Source: Rhodothermales bacterium (GTDB lineage Bacteria > Bacteroidota > Rhodothermia > Rhodothermales > BA12). Taken from it: a stretch of 43,986 nt of DNA. Every line of letters begins with the position of its first letter. Within the stretch, counting starts at the first letter, position 1. The notes under the pieces were generated by a model. The model made no database searches, was not told the origin of the DNA, and was given only the letters and a program-made list of their open reading frames with translations. The stretch covers positions 1-43,986 of the forward strand of contig JACSSA010000098.1 of assembly GCA_014879465.1 (NCBI GenBank). The letters are read 5' to 3'. Positions 16,438 through 24,321 of this stretch are shown here, in pieces. A program made the translations under genes and the position numbers.

Positions 16438-17229
16438 TCAGCCGACGGCGGCCGTTCCGCGCACCACCGTAACGGCCCGCCCGCGCAGCACCACCCGGTC
16501 ACCGCGCATCGCCAGTTCGAGTTCGCCGCCGCGCGGGCTGGCTTGGTAGGCGCGGAGCGTGGTATGCCCGGTTTCCGTAGCCCAGTATGGGGCGATGGCG
16601 CAGTGTGCCGAGCCGGTCACCGGGTCTTCGGGCACACCGACCTGCGGCGCGAAGAAGCGCGAGACGCAGTCGAAGCCCTCGTCGCCGGGAGCGGTTACGA
16701 TTACGCCGCGAGCATCAAGCCGGGCAAGGGCGGAAAGGTTGGGCGTGAGGTTCCGAACGGCCTCCGCGCTTTCGAGGCGTACGAACACGTCGAAGCGGCT
16801 GCGGCCGGTCCAGACGGGCGTCGCGCCCAGCGCCTCGGTCAGTCCGTCGAGGGGAGGGCAGACGGTGGGAGGCGTCGTGGGGAAGTCCATCGCAATCCGC
16901 CCGTCGGCGAGGCGTTCGCACGCGAGCACACCGCTGAGGGTGTGGAAGCGGAGCGCCGGAGCGTCGGAGAAGCCCTCCGTCCAGAGCACATGCGCGGTGG
17001 CGAGCGTCGCGTGCCCGCAGAGCGCCACCTCGGCCAACGGGGTGAACCAGCGCAGGTCGTAGCCGTCGCCGTCGGCGCGGCGCATCGGGAAGGCCGTCTC
17101 GGCTTGGTTCATCTCCATCGCCATCGCTTGCATCGTCGGCTCCGGCAAGGGCATGTCGGCAATCGCCACGGCGGCGGGGTTGCCCACAAAAGGCCGGTCG
17201 GCGAAGGCATCGACAAGGAAGAGGCGCAT
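16438..17229 (-). CDS. PhzF family isomerase-like protein
   Basis: 263 residues from ATG at 17229 (MRLFLVDAF). An upstream in-frame start would translate the GCTTCGG repeats as RSPKPEARSPKP and is rejected. PhzF hallmarks: FVGNPAAV, the catalytic glutamate E44 in QAETAF, LCGHATLA, and PEDPVTGSAHC near the C-terminus. The fold is the diaminopimelate-epimerase type. True PhzF isomerises dihydro-hydroxyanthranilate in phenazine synthesis, but most family members in bacteria without phz genes have unknown substrates, and no phz genes are nearby. Its stop lies 2 bp from the stop of the convergent surface-protein gene. Confidence 0.88.
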   Translation of the reverse strand: MRLFLVDAFADRPFVGNPAAVAIADMPLPEPTMQAMAMEMNQAETAFPMRRADGDGYDLRWFTPLAEVALCGHATLATAHVLWTEGFSDAPALRFHTLSGVLACERLADGRIAMDFPTTPPTVCPPLDGLTEALGATPVWTGRSRFDVFVRLESAEAVRNLTPNLSALARLDARGVIVTAPGDEGFDCVSRFFAPQVGVPEDPVTGSAHCAIAPYWATETGHTTLRAYQASPRGGELELAMRGDRVVLRGRAVTVVRGTAAVG

Positions 17230-17234
17230 GGGTG

Positions 17235-17269
17235 GCTTCGGGCTTCGGGCTTCGGGCTTCGGGCTTCGG
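17235..17269. repeat. Five tandem copies of GCTTCGG
   Basis: Five perfect 7-bp units lie in the 100-bp divergent gap between the PhzF-like gene and pyrD, starting 6 bp upstream of the PhzF start codon. Seven-bp units can change number by slippage, and copy number here would alter spacing upstream of both genes. Confidence 0.8.
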
Positions 17270-17329
17270 GCTGGAACCAACGGCAAATGCCCGGTTCCAT
17301 TTTCGCCCTTGCCCTCCTCCTCGCCTCCG

Positions 17330-18445
17330 ATGTACGCCCGCCTGCGTCCGCTGCTGTTTCGCCTTGATCCCGAACGGGCGCACGACCTCGCGCTCGCGCT
17401 CGCCGGCTTGGCTCAGCGGCAGTTTCTGCCGCGGGTGCGCCGCGCCGTTGGTTTTCGGCCTGACCCGCGCCTCGCCCAGACGCTGTTCGGGCGATCGTTC
17501 GCGCATCCGGTCGGATTGGCGGCGGGGCTGGACAAAAACGGGCGACTCGCGCCGTTTTGGAACGCGCTGGGCTTCGCCTTCGTCGAGATGGGGTCGGCTA
17601 CCGCCCGGGCGTCGCTGGGCAACCCGAAGCCGCGCCTGTTTCGCCTGCCTGCCGACCGGGCGCTTGTCAACCGGATGGGCCTCAACAACGCCGGAGCGGA
17701 GCGAGTGGCCCGAAGCATCCGCCTCACCCGAAGCCGTGCCGGACGCCTCGTCGTGGCCGTCAACATCGCCAAGACGCACGATCCGTCCATCCTCGGCGCG
17801 GCCGCCCTCGACGACTTCCGCGAGGCCTTCCGGGCTGTCGTGGGCGTGGCGGATCTCGTCGTGGTGAACGTCTCGTGCCCCAACACCCGCGAGGGGACGA
17901 CCTTCGAGGAGCCGAAGGCGCTCGACGGCCTGTTGAGGGCGCTGGCCGTGGAAGTCGGGTATCTTGGCGCTACGCCGCCGCTGCTGATCAAGCTGGCTCC
18001 GCCGCCCGCTGCCACCGCACACGGTAGCCCGATGCCCGGCCTCTATGCCGAGGTCGTAGACGTGGCGCGGCGCTACGACGTGGCGGGGTTCGTGGCGACC
18101 AACACCGCGCCCGACCGAGCGGGGCTTGCCGCCGACCACGCCACCCTTGAGGCCATCGGGCGAGGCGGGCTGTCCGGCGCTCCGCTGGCCGAGCGTTCCA
18201 CCGCGCTTGTGCGGCATCTCTACCGCCTCACCAACGGAACGATGCCGATTGTAGGCGTCGGCGGGGTGATGAGTGCGGACGATGCATGGCGGCGGATGCG
18301 GGCGGGCGCGTCGCTGGTGGAGGTCTACACCGGGTTGATTTACGAAGGGCCGGGGTTCGTTCGCACGCTCCACGACGGACTGGTGCAGCATCTCGACCGC
18401 TCTGGCGCGTCTACCATCGCCGAGATCGTCGGGGCGGATGCCTGA
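17330..18445 (+). CDS. pyrD: Dihydroorotate dehydrogenase, quinone-dependent type
   Basis: 371 residues from ATG 17330 (MYARLRPLLF). The N-terminal amphipathic helix region (1-40, with LDPERAHDLALALAG) is typical of class 2 enzymes that bind the inner membrane and pass electrons to quinone. FMN-site motifs: GLAAGLDKNG (63-71), GSATARASLGNPKPR, NRMGLNN and the C-terminal VGVGGV / GASLVEVYTGLIYEGP. The base position in NVSCPNT is Cys183, where the E. coli and human class 2 enzymes have Ser and class 1 enzymes have Cys. It catalyses dihydroorotate to orotate in pyrimidine synthesis. It is divergent from the PhzF-like gene and convergent with the HNH operon. Confidence 0.95.
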   Translation: MYARLRPLLFRLDPERAHDLALALAGLAQRQFLPRVRRAVGFRPDPRLAQTLFGRSFAHPVGLAAGLDKNGRLAPFWNALGFAFVEMGSATARASLGNPKPRLFRLPADRALVNRMGLNNAGAERVARSIRLTRSRAGRLVVAVNIAKTHDPSILGAAALDDFREAFRAVVGVADLVVVNVSCPNTREGTTFEEPKALDGLLRALAVEVGYLGATPPLLIKLAPPPAATAHGSPMPGLYAEVVDVARRYDVAGFVATNTAPDRAGLAADHATLEAIGRGGLSGAPLAERSTALVRHLYRLTNGTMPIVGVGGVMSADDAWRRMRAGASLVEVYTGLIYEGPGFVRTLHDGLVQHLDRSGASTIAEIVGADA

Positions 18446-18535
18446 GCGCGATGCAGTCGAGCAGGTCTACGCACTCCAGAGTCCACGCCCGAACCTTTAC
18501 CTTGGCCACCACCTGCGCACGCAGCGCAAGGAACG

Positions 18536-18724
18536 TCACCGCGCCGCTCGCCGTCGGCACCCAGAGGTCGGTAGGGCCAAAACGAAGCCGCCGGGGCCGT
18601 CGCCGCGGGCCAGCGTAACGTGCGCGGCGATGAGCCGATGCTGCACCGGGTCCACCAAGCGCCAAACCGTCTCGATAGGTTCGGCTCGCGGCGGTGGGAC
18701 GAACAGCGTGAGCTGCCGACGCAT
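18536..18724 (-). pseudogene. Broken 2'-5' RNA ligase-like gene, N-terminal remnant
   Basis: The ATG at 18722-18724 shares its A with the TGA of the HNH gene (TGATG), a translational-coupling arrangement. The first ~40 residues (MRRQLTLFVPPPRAEPIETV ... DPVQHRLIAAHVTLARGD) look like the start of the 2'-5' RNA ligase / cyclic phosphodiesterase (2H) superfamily, with the first H-x-T as HVT. The frame then dissolves and stops after 62 codons. A second minus frame holds LRFGPTDLWVPT, resembling the next part of the family. The second HxT is absent, and only about 90 bp remain before the pyrD stop, too little for the missing ~100 residues. An internal deletion plus 3' loss fits better than a single sequencing error. 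Confidence 0.5.
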
Positions 18725-19224
18725 CACGTCAGAAACAGGTACGGCTTCCATGTGTCGTCCACGTTCCCCACAAAGTCGCGGATGAACATCACATGCGACG
18801 GGCGGAACGGGCGGCCGAGCAGTGGCATGTGCGCCTCGTCGGGCGTGCGGCTGCCCTTGCGGGCATTGCAGCGGCTGCATGCGGCCACGAGGTTCTCCCA
18901 CGTGTCCTTGCCGCCCCGGCTCTTGGGTAGCACATGGTCGATAGTCAGATGCTCGCGGGTGCCGCAGTACTGGCAGCGGTGGCGGTCGCGGCGCATCACG
19001 TTCTTGCGCGTGAGCAGGATGCTGCGGTAGGGCACGCGGATGTAGGCGCGTAGCCGAACGATGCTGGGCATCGGGAAGCGCGCCCGCGCCGAGCGCAGAA
19101 ACTGCCCATCGAGCGCCTGCACCACATCGGCCTTACCCAGAAAGACGAGCACCACCGCCCGCTCCACCGTGCACACGCCCATCGCACTGTAATCGGCGTT
19201 GAGCAAAAGAACATGATGGTTCAT
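18724..19224 (-). CDS. HNH endonuclease family protein
   Basis: 166 residues from ATG at 19224 (MNHHVLLLNADYS), the standard start of this compact family. The N-terminal part (LLNADYSAMGVCTVERAVVLVFLGKADVV) precedes the HNH module: C84-x2-C87 (CQYC), TIDHVLPKSRGG with His97, ENLVAACSRCN with N111 and the second zinc pair C116/C119. The small HNH proteins of this type are widespread in bacteria and their physiological role is not settled; nuclease activity is inferred from the motif. The gene is translationally coupled to the broken 2'-5' RNA ligase-like gene downstream. Confidence 0.88.
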   Translation of the reverse strand: MNHHVLLLNADYSAMGVCTVERAVVLVFLGKADVVQALDGQFLRSARARFPMPSIVRLRAYIRVPYRSILLTRKNVMRRDRHRCQYCGTREHLTIDHVLPKSRGGKDTWENLVAACSRCNARKGSRTPDEAHMPLLGRPFRPSHVMFIRDFVGNVDDTWKPYLFLT

Positions 19225-19402
19225 CGCGGCCTCCGAACAGGGAAGCCGCTGCGTAGACCGAAGCGAAGGTGAGCGGGATTCGGGAAGGCGCGCGCGGAGG
19301 ATGGAGCGAGGCGCAGAAAGGCGGCCCAGCGTCGGGGAGAAAGTAACACGCCTGAGGTAGACACGCAAGGGAAAAAACCACGGCCTGCCTCGCCCGCCGC
19401 GT

Positions 19403-19410
19403 TACCTTTG
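19403..19410 (+). promoter_or_regulatory. Exact TAnnTTTG promoter element (TACCTTTG)
   Basis: Full match to the Bacteroidota -7 consensus TAnnTTTG. It overlaps the first possible TTG start of the NUDIX frame (19408), so transcription from it would begin downstream of that codon. This supports the internal ATG at 19486. No -33 TTTG is seen at the right distance. Confidence 0.35.
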
Positions 19411-19485
19411 GGCGTGCTGGCCCCTCATCTTCCGTTTCCCCGCATCCCCGACGCCATCCCGCCCGACCTCGACGAGGGCGCGGAC

Positions 19486-19881
19486 ATGCAGGTTGGGGCC
19501 GTGCCGTTCCGGTGGCGGCGCGGTGAACTGCGGATGCTGCTCGTTACCTCGCGCACCACCCGGCGGTGGATCGTGCCCAAAGGCGGGCAGATGCGGGGCC
19601 TCACCGACCGGCAGACGGCAGCGATGGAAGCCCGCGAAGAGGCCGGGGTGGAAGGCTATGTGTTCCCCAAGCCGCTGGGAACGTACCTGCACACGTCGCA
19701 CGACGGCACACGTCCGGTGCGGCTCTTCGCTCTCGAAGTGCTGCGGCAGCGACCCAAATGGCCGGAAAAGCACCAGCGCGAGCGCCGGTGGGTAAGCCTT
19801 GCCGAGGCGCAGGCCCTTGTCGAGCCGCCGCTGGCTGCGCTGCTGGCCCGGCTGCCCGAGGTGGTAGGCGTGGCCCGATGA
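19486..19881 (+). CDS. NUDIX hydrolase, diphosphoinositol-polyphosphate-phosphatase-like
   Basis: 131 residues from ATG 19486 (MQVGAVPFRW). The frame is open upstream to TTG 19408, but homologous proteins begin close to this point. The NUDIX region VPKGGQMRGLTDRQTAAMEA-REEAGVEG keeps the metal-binding EE-x-G-V but replaces the first canonical Glu by Leu and the Arg by Met. The same pattern is known in the small NUDIX group with PKGWPM...EAxEEAGV, related to diadenosine/diphosphoinositol polyphosphate hydrolases. The likely role is removal of phosphoanhydride-containing nucleotides; the substrate is not readable. It is divergent from the HNH gene and convergent with the globin gene. Confidence 0.82.
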   Translation: MQVGAVPFRWRRGELRMLLVTSRTTRRWIVPKGGQMRGLTDRQTAAMEAREEAGVEGYVFPKPLGTYLHTSHDGTRPVRLFALEVLRQRPKWPEKHQRERRWVSLAEAQALVEPPLAALLARLPEVVGVAR

Positions 19882-19969
19882 CAGGCTGTTGGTTGGAGCG
19901 TTTTTTCCTGCGTCGAGGCGCGTACCAGCCGGGCACGCCCTGTTCCCCGGAAGCCGGAAACCAGAACCT

Positions 19970-20353
19970 TCACCCCATCACGTCAAGCAGGCCGAGGCGC
20001 ATCTGAAAGACCGTGGCAATCTGGCGGCCGCTGGCTTTCATCCGCTCCGCGTTAGGCCCGGCGGCGTGCGCGTCCACGCAACGCTCCAGCCGCCCTACCC
20101 ACACGTCGAAGTGCGCCGGTGTAAGCGGATAGGCGAAGTTGAGGTGTTTTTGGAACGGGCGACCCCGGTACACCGCCTCGCCAAACACCACGTTGCTCCA
20201 GAACTGGATCAGCGTTTCGACGTGCGCGTCCAGGTCGACCTCGGCGAAGAACGGCCCCAAGGCGGGATCGTCTTGGATGGTGGCGTAAAAATCCTCCACG
20301 ACAGGCCGGAGGTCAAGCGGAGTCTGAAAGTCGTTCAAAGCAATACACCTCAT
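19970..20353 (-). CDS. Truncated haemoglobin, group III-like
   Basis: 127 residues from ATG at 20353 (MRCIALNDFQ); an upstream start is rejected. It shows the short 2-over-2 globin layout: VVEDFYATIQDDPALGPFF (B helix region with Phe-Tyr), LIQFWSNVVFGE (E helix; Trp/Phe, no distal His as usual in group III), and LTPAHFDVWVGRL with the proximal His. Group III proteins such as Campylobacter Ctb bind oxygen tightly and are tied to respiration or nitrosative stress. Cytoplasmic, haem-binding by family. It is divergent from the acyl-CoA ligase gene, with a perfect dyad in between. Confidence 0.85.
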   Translation of the reverse strand: MRCIALNDFQTPLDLRPVVEDFYATIQDDPALGPFFAEVDLDAHVETLIQFWSNVVFGEAVYRGRPFQKHLNFAYPLTPAHFDVWVGRLERCVDAHAAGPNAERMKASGRQIATVFQMRLGLLDVMG

Positions 20354-20394
20354 AGCGTGACGGGATAAGCTACTGCAAGGCCCCCGGCGGCGTC

Positions 20395-20412
20395 TGCCGG
20401 GAAATCCCGGCA
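20395..20412. promoter_or_regulatory. Perfect 18-bp dyad, globin / acyl-CoA ligase intergenic region
   Basis: TGCCGGGA-AA-TCCCGGCA has exact 8-bp arms around a 2-nt spacer. It sits in the 175-bp divergent gap, 42 bp upstream of the globin start and 117 bp upstream of the ligase start. The short spacer and lack of a T-run favour an operator over a terminator. The regulator is unknown. Confidence 0.45.
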
Positions 20413-20528
20413 CCGTCCCGCCCGAAGGTCTTGCTCCTTCGTTTCTTCACCGGCCGAAACCCTGCGGTCGTCTTGGGCATACCAGCCGCTCTCTCTCCGC
20501 CCCCAATCGCCCTTTCGCGGCTCCCACC

Positions 20529-22421
20529 ATGCCAGCGCTCGTCACCTTCGACACCATTCCTCAGCTGTACACCGGCATTCTCTCGATGTTCGAGGGGCAA
20601 AACAAGGCCGCGCTTGCCTACAAAGACAAGAAGACGAAGGAATGGGTGGACATCACCTACGAACAGCTGCGCGAACAGGTGGATGCCTTCACCGGCTTTC
20701 TCTACAGCCACGGCGTGCGCAAGGGCGACCGCGTGGCCATTCTTGCGGAGAACCGCCCGGAATGGGCCATTGCCGACTTGGCCACCCAGTTGCTCGGCGG
20801 GGTGAACGTGGGGCTGTACACCACGCTGCCGCCCTCACAAATCGCCTACATCCTCAAAGATTCCGGCGCGAAGGTGCTCGTCGTTTCCACGGCGATGCAG
20901 CTGCGCAAGGCCGAGGAGATTATGGACCAATGTCCCGACCTCAAGATGGTGGTCACGATGTCGGAGCTGAAGAAGGACCGCGAGGGCCGGGTGATGATGT
21001 GGGAGGATGCACTGGCCGAGGGCGCTTCCGTCTGGGCAGCGCAGAGCGCCGAGATCGAGCCGCTGCGCAACGCCGTCAGCGGCGACGACCTGTCGGCGTT
21101 CATCTACACGTCCGGCACGACGGGCAACCCCAAGGGTGTGATGCTCACGCACCACAACTTCGCCTCGAATGCGATTAGCGCCCTTGAGCTGCTTCCCGTA
21201 GGCCCCACCGACCGCCACCTGTCGTTCCTGCCGCTCTGCCATGTGTTCGAGCGCCTTGCCGGGTACGTCGTGATGTTTGCGTGCGGGGTGAAGATCAGCT
21301 ACGCCGAGTCGGTAGACGCCGTCGCCAAGAACCTGCCGGAGGTCAAGCCGACCATCCTGCTCTCGGTGCCCCGCGTCTACGAGCGCGTCTACAACAACGT
21401 GATGAAGGGCGTGGAAGAGGGGTCGTCGACCAAGCAGAAGATCTTTCACTGGGCGCTCGGCGTGGGCCGCCGCGTGGCCGACGCGCAAGCACGGGGCGAA
21501 GCACCGAGCTTCCTGCTGGACTTCCAGAACAACCTCGCCACCAAACTCGTCTTCTCCAAGCTCCACGAACGCCTCGGCGGGGCCATCCGGTTCGGCTGCT
21601 CCGGCGGCGCGGCGCTTCCCAAACACATCGGCGAGTTCTTTATGGCCGCGGGCGTGCCGATTCTGGAGGGCTACGGCCTGTCCGAGACCAGTCCCGTGCT
21701 CACCTTCAACCCGCTTGCTGCGCCGCGCTTTGGCACCGTCGGCAAGGTGCTTCCGGGCGTGACCGTCGCCATCCAAGACGTCAACACCAAGGAACTCATC
21801 GCTACCATCGACGGCTCGGCGGACGCTACGACGCTCAGCAGCGCCGAGGGCGAGATCATCGCCAAGGGGCCGAACATCATGAAGGGCTACTGGAACCTTC
21901 CCGACGCCACGAAGGACGCCATCGACGCCGACGGTTGGTTCCACACGGGCGACATCGGCAAGTTCGAGGACGGCTACCTCCGCATCACCGACCGGCTCAA
22001 GCACATGCTGGTGAACAAGGGCGGCAAGAACGTCTACCCCGGCCCCATCGAGGAGCAACTCAAGGCCGGCTCCACGCTGGTCGACCAGGTGCTCGTCATC
22101 GGCGAAGGGCAGGACTTTCTCACCGCGCTGATCGTGCCGAGCCTCGACAACGCGAAGGCGATGTTCCCGCAGGCAGGCCTCACCGACGAGGCGAGCGCGG
22201 CGGCCAGCGAAGACGTGCGCAAGGCCATCGACGGCGTCGTGAAGGCGTACTCCAAGACGGCGGCTCCGCACGACAAGGTGCGCGGCTTCTACCTCGTGCC
22301 CGAGCCGTTTACGGTGGAAAACGAGATGATGACGCCCACGCTCAAGCTCAAGCGCAAGGTGATCGAGAAGGCCTACAAAGACCAGATCGACGCGCTGTAC
22401 GGCGGCACCGACGACGAATAA
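20529..22421 (+). CDS. Long-chain fatty acid--CoA ligase (AMP-binding)
   Basis: 630 residues from ATG 20529. The adenylation P-loop FIYTSGTTGNPKGVMLTH is at 191-208, the A5-type motif GYGLSETSPVLTFN follows, and the hinge region GDIGKFEDGYLRITDRLKHMLVNKGGKNV is present. The C-terminal lid ends with LKLKRKVIEKAY, the usual acyl-CoA synthetase close. Length and the long linker (KPTILLSVPRVYERVYNNV) fit the long-chain (FadD/FAA-like) group rather than acetyl-CoA synthetase. It activates fatty acids to acyl-CoA with ATP, likely at the membrane face. No beta-oxidation genes are adjacent. Confidence 0.9.
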   Translation: MPALVTFDTIPQLYTGILSMFEGQNKAALAYKDKKTKEWVDITYEQLREQVDAFTGFLYSHGVRKGDRVAILAENRPEWAIADLATQLLGGVNVGLYTTLPPSQIAYILKDSGAKVLVVSTAMQLRKAEEIMDQCPDLKMVVTMSELKKDREGRVMMWEDALAEGASVWAAQSAEIEPLRNAVSGDDLSAFIYTSGTTGNPKGVMLTHHNFASNAISALELLPVGPTDRHLSFLPLCHVFERLAGYVVMFACGVKISYAESVDAVAKNLPEVKPTILLSVPRVYERVYNNVMKGVEEGSSTKQKIFHWALGVGRRVADAQARGEAPSFLLDFQNNLATKLVFSKLHERLGGAIRFGCSGGAALPKHIGEFFMAAGVPILEGYGLSETSPVLTFNPLAAPRFGTVGKVLPGVTVAIQDVNTKELIATIDGSADATTLSSAEGEIIAKGPNIMKGYWNLPDATKDAIDADGWFHTGDIGKFEDGYLRITDRLKHMLVNKGGKNVYPGPIEEQLKAGSTLVDQVLVIGEGQDFLTALIVPSLDNAKAMFPQAGLTDEASAAASEDVRKAIDGVVKAYSKTAAPHDKVRGFYLVPEPFTVENEMMTPTLKLKRKVIEKAYKDQIDALYGGTDDE

Positions 22422-22501
22422 TCAATCTCATCGGTCAGCATATAAGGTCGGGGCGCGCATGTCTCTTGTGCAATGCACAACGATATATTTAATGTTTTCG
22501 A

Positions 22502-23023
22502 ATGAAAAGATTTTTAAATCACCTAGAAAATCATCTCCTAATTATAGCAGCATTTTCAATCATAATAGCATCTCTGCCGTTTTACCTTGACAAGGTAAAA
22601 GGTTTTGATAGATTTACTATTTACTTCATGGTCATTTCTTTTGTTATTTACAAGTCTTTGTATTTTCCATTGATTATGGTTGAGAATATTTCAAAATCAA
22701 ATAAGACAGATCGTGATGTATTTAAAAAATCTATAACCTCAATTATACCTTTTGGGTATATGATGTTATCATTTTGTCTAGACTATGGTGTGATTGAATA
22801 TATATTCAATGGATCTTTTTCGGGATTTTCGGGTAATGATTTAGCATCCAAATCGTTTGATTTTGCATACTATTCAGTTATGACAATGACGACGCTAGGT
22901 TACGAGGGAATTAGACCAGAGAGTTATCTTGCAAAATTTGTTTCTATGATACAAGTTTTGAGTTCGTTTTTAATAATTACATTTATCTTATCCAATTCAG
23001 AAAAGATAGGAGTACCGAAGTAA
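22502..23023 (+). CDS. AT-rich ion-channel-like membrane protein, probably acquired
   Basis: 173 residues from ATG 22502. Four hydrophobic segments are visible (about 13-30, 38-60, 76-95 and 145-165). A pore-like stretch SVMTMTTLGYEGIRPES precedes the last helix, placing a potassium-channel-style filter (TTLGYE, with E in place of the usual D) before the pore-lining helix. Composition is unlike the neighbours: in 22501-22560 only 15 of 60 bases are G or C, and Ile/Lys/Asn/Ser codons end in A or T. The AT-rich tract begins near 22480 and ends near 23025. No integrase or IS lies beside it. It is likely a laterally gained ion channel; the ion is a guess. Confidence 0.7.
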   Translation: MKRFLNHLENHLLIIAAFSIIIASLPFYLDKVKGFDRFTIYFMVISFVIYKSLYFPLIMVENISKSNKTDRDVFKKSITSIIPFGYMMLSFCLDYGVIEYIFNGSFSGFSGNDLASKSFDFAYYSVMTMTTLGYEGIRPESYLAKFVSMIQVLSSFLIITFILSNSEKIGVPK

Positions 23024-23041
23024 AGCAGGCGCATTTCTTCC

Positions 23042-24202
23042 TCACCGCACGCCGTCGCGGGCGTCGATGCGGAGTTCTTCGACGACCTCGTCGCCGCGCA
23101 CGAGGAACATCCGCTCCTGCGTGGCAACGGTCACGCAGGCGTGGTTGGGGACGATGCGGATGCGGTCGCCTACGCCGGCGATGAACGTGCCGTGGACCTC
23201 CGCCCAGCCGTGCTCTTCCGACAGCGCCGTGAGGCGCAGGTGCGGCAGCTCGCGCATCGTGCGCGGGTTGTAGAGCGGAATGCCGTAGCCCGTCGTGCCG
23301 TAGCCGCCGTCGCTCGTAAACACCTTCTTGCCCGCGTCGAAGAACACCGCCTGCTGGCCGAGGTCGTCGGTTTGGATGGACACGACGGACGTGAGCACGG
23401 TGAGGGCGCAGTCTTCGAGCGTGGCGCTGCCGAGCGCGACCTGCTGGGCGTCGCGGAAGACGTAGTTGCCGGGGCGCAGTTCGGTGATGCGGAAGCCCGC
23501 GCTAGAGGTGCGGTTTTCGAAGGCCGTGGCCGTGGGTGTGCTGCCCATCGAGAGGTCGAACGCGCCCGGCGTGGCGAGGCCTTCGGCCAAAAGCGCGTCG
23601 GCCGCGCCGAGGAGGCGTTCGCGGGCCTCGGTCATCACGCGGCGTCGGGCGTCGAGGGCGGTTTCACCGCTGCGCGGCCCGGCGTAGGCGTGGCCTTCGT
23701 GGGTGAACAGCCCGGCGAGGCGAAGCCCCGGCAGCCCGGCGACGAACCGGGCGAACTCCGCCAGTTCGGCCCCGTGCTCGCGTCGTCCGGTGCGGTGGTG
23801 GCCGCAGTCGAGTTCAACCCGCACGTCCACCGGCGCATCTTCGAAGGCCGCCGAGAGCGCCTCGGCCCCGTCCTTCGTGTCGACGCCGAGCGTAAGGCGG
23901 GCGCGGACGGCGAGGGCACGGACCTCCGCAACGCGGACGTGGCCCGCCACCGGGTAGGCGAGGAAGACGTCCCGCAGACCGGCCTCGACAAACGGCGCGG
24001 CCTCGCTGGGCTTCGACGCCGTCAGACCAGCGGCCCCCGCTTCGGTTTGCATCTGTGCGATCCGCACCGATTTGTGGGTTTTGACATGCGGACGCAGCGC
24101 GACGTTGTGGGCGGCGGCGCGGGCCTGCATCCGGTCGAGGTTGACGCGGAGGTGAGCGTCTTCCACCAGCAAGGTGGGCGTGGCGAGGTCGTCGATGAGC
24201 AT
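23042..24202 (-). CDS. DSD1-family PLP-dependent enzyme (D-threonine aldolase / D-serine dehydratase-like)
   Basis: 386 residues from ATG at 24202 (MLIDDLATPTLLVE); an ATG ten codons earlier is less typical of the family. The N-terminal alanine-racemase-like TIM barrel carries the PLP lysine K41 in RPHVKTHKS. Further family motifs are ELDCGHHRTG, LFTHEGHAY and SMGSTPTA. The C-terminal D-serine-dehydratase-like domain has the metal-site residues in VPNHACVTV. Members cleave or dehydrate D-3-hydroxy amino acids. Aldolase and dehydratase cannot be separated by eye. It is convergent with the AT-rich channel gene. Confidence 0.85.
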   Translation of the reverse strand: MLIDDLATPTLLVEDAHLRVNLDRMQARAAAHNVALRPHVKTHKSVRIAQMQTEAGAAGLTASKPSEAAPFVEAGLRDVFLAYPVAGHVRVAEVRALAVRARLTLGVDTKDGAEALSAAFEDAPVDVRVELDCGHHRTGRREHGAELAEFARFVAGLPGLRLAGLFTHEGHAYAGPRSGETALDARRRVMTEARERLLGAADALLAEGLATPGAFDLSMGSTPTATAFENRTSSAGFRITELRPGNYVFRDAQQVALGSATLEDCALTVLTSVVSIQTDDLGQQAVFFDAGKKVFTSDGGYGTTGYGIPLYNPRTMRELPHLRLTALSEEHGWAEVHGTFIAGVGDRIRIVPNHACVTVATQERMFLVRGDEVVEELRIDARDGVR

Positions 24203-24288
24203 CGGAGCAACGAGGAGGATAGCACGCGGCAAAGATAGCGGGCGGAGGCGGGGACTTGGACGGCGCGTCGGACGTTGGAACAGACCCG

Positions 24289-24296
24289 TACCTTTA
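24289..24296 (+). promoter_or_regulatory. Candidate -7 element TACCTTTA
   Basis: Matches TAnnTTTG in all but the last base, 26 bp before the TTG start of the LolD-type gene. The -33 element is not evident. Confidence 0.25.
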
Positions 24297-24321
24297 GGCT
24301 CTTGATCTTCGAACGCCTCCT

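Noticed and set aside
17235-17269. Tandem repeat considered as a CRISPR fragment
   Set aside because: Units are 7 bp, directly adjacent and without spacers.
20835-22271. 478-codon open frame antisense to the acyl-CoA ligase
   Set aside because: Same shadow-frame character, no recognisable motif.
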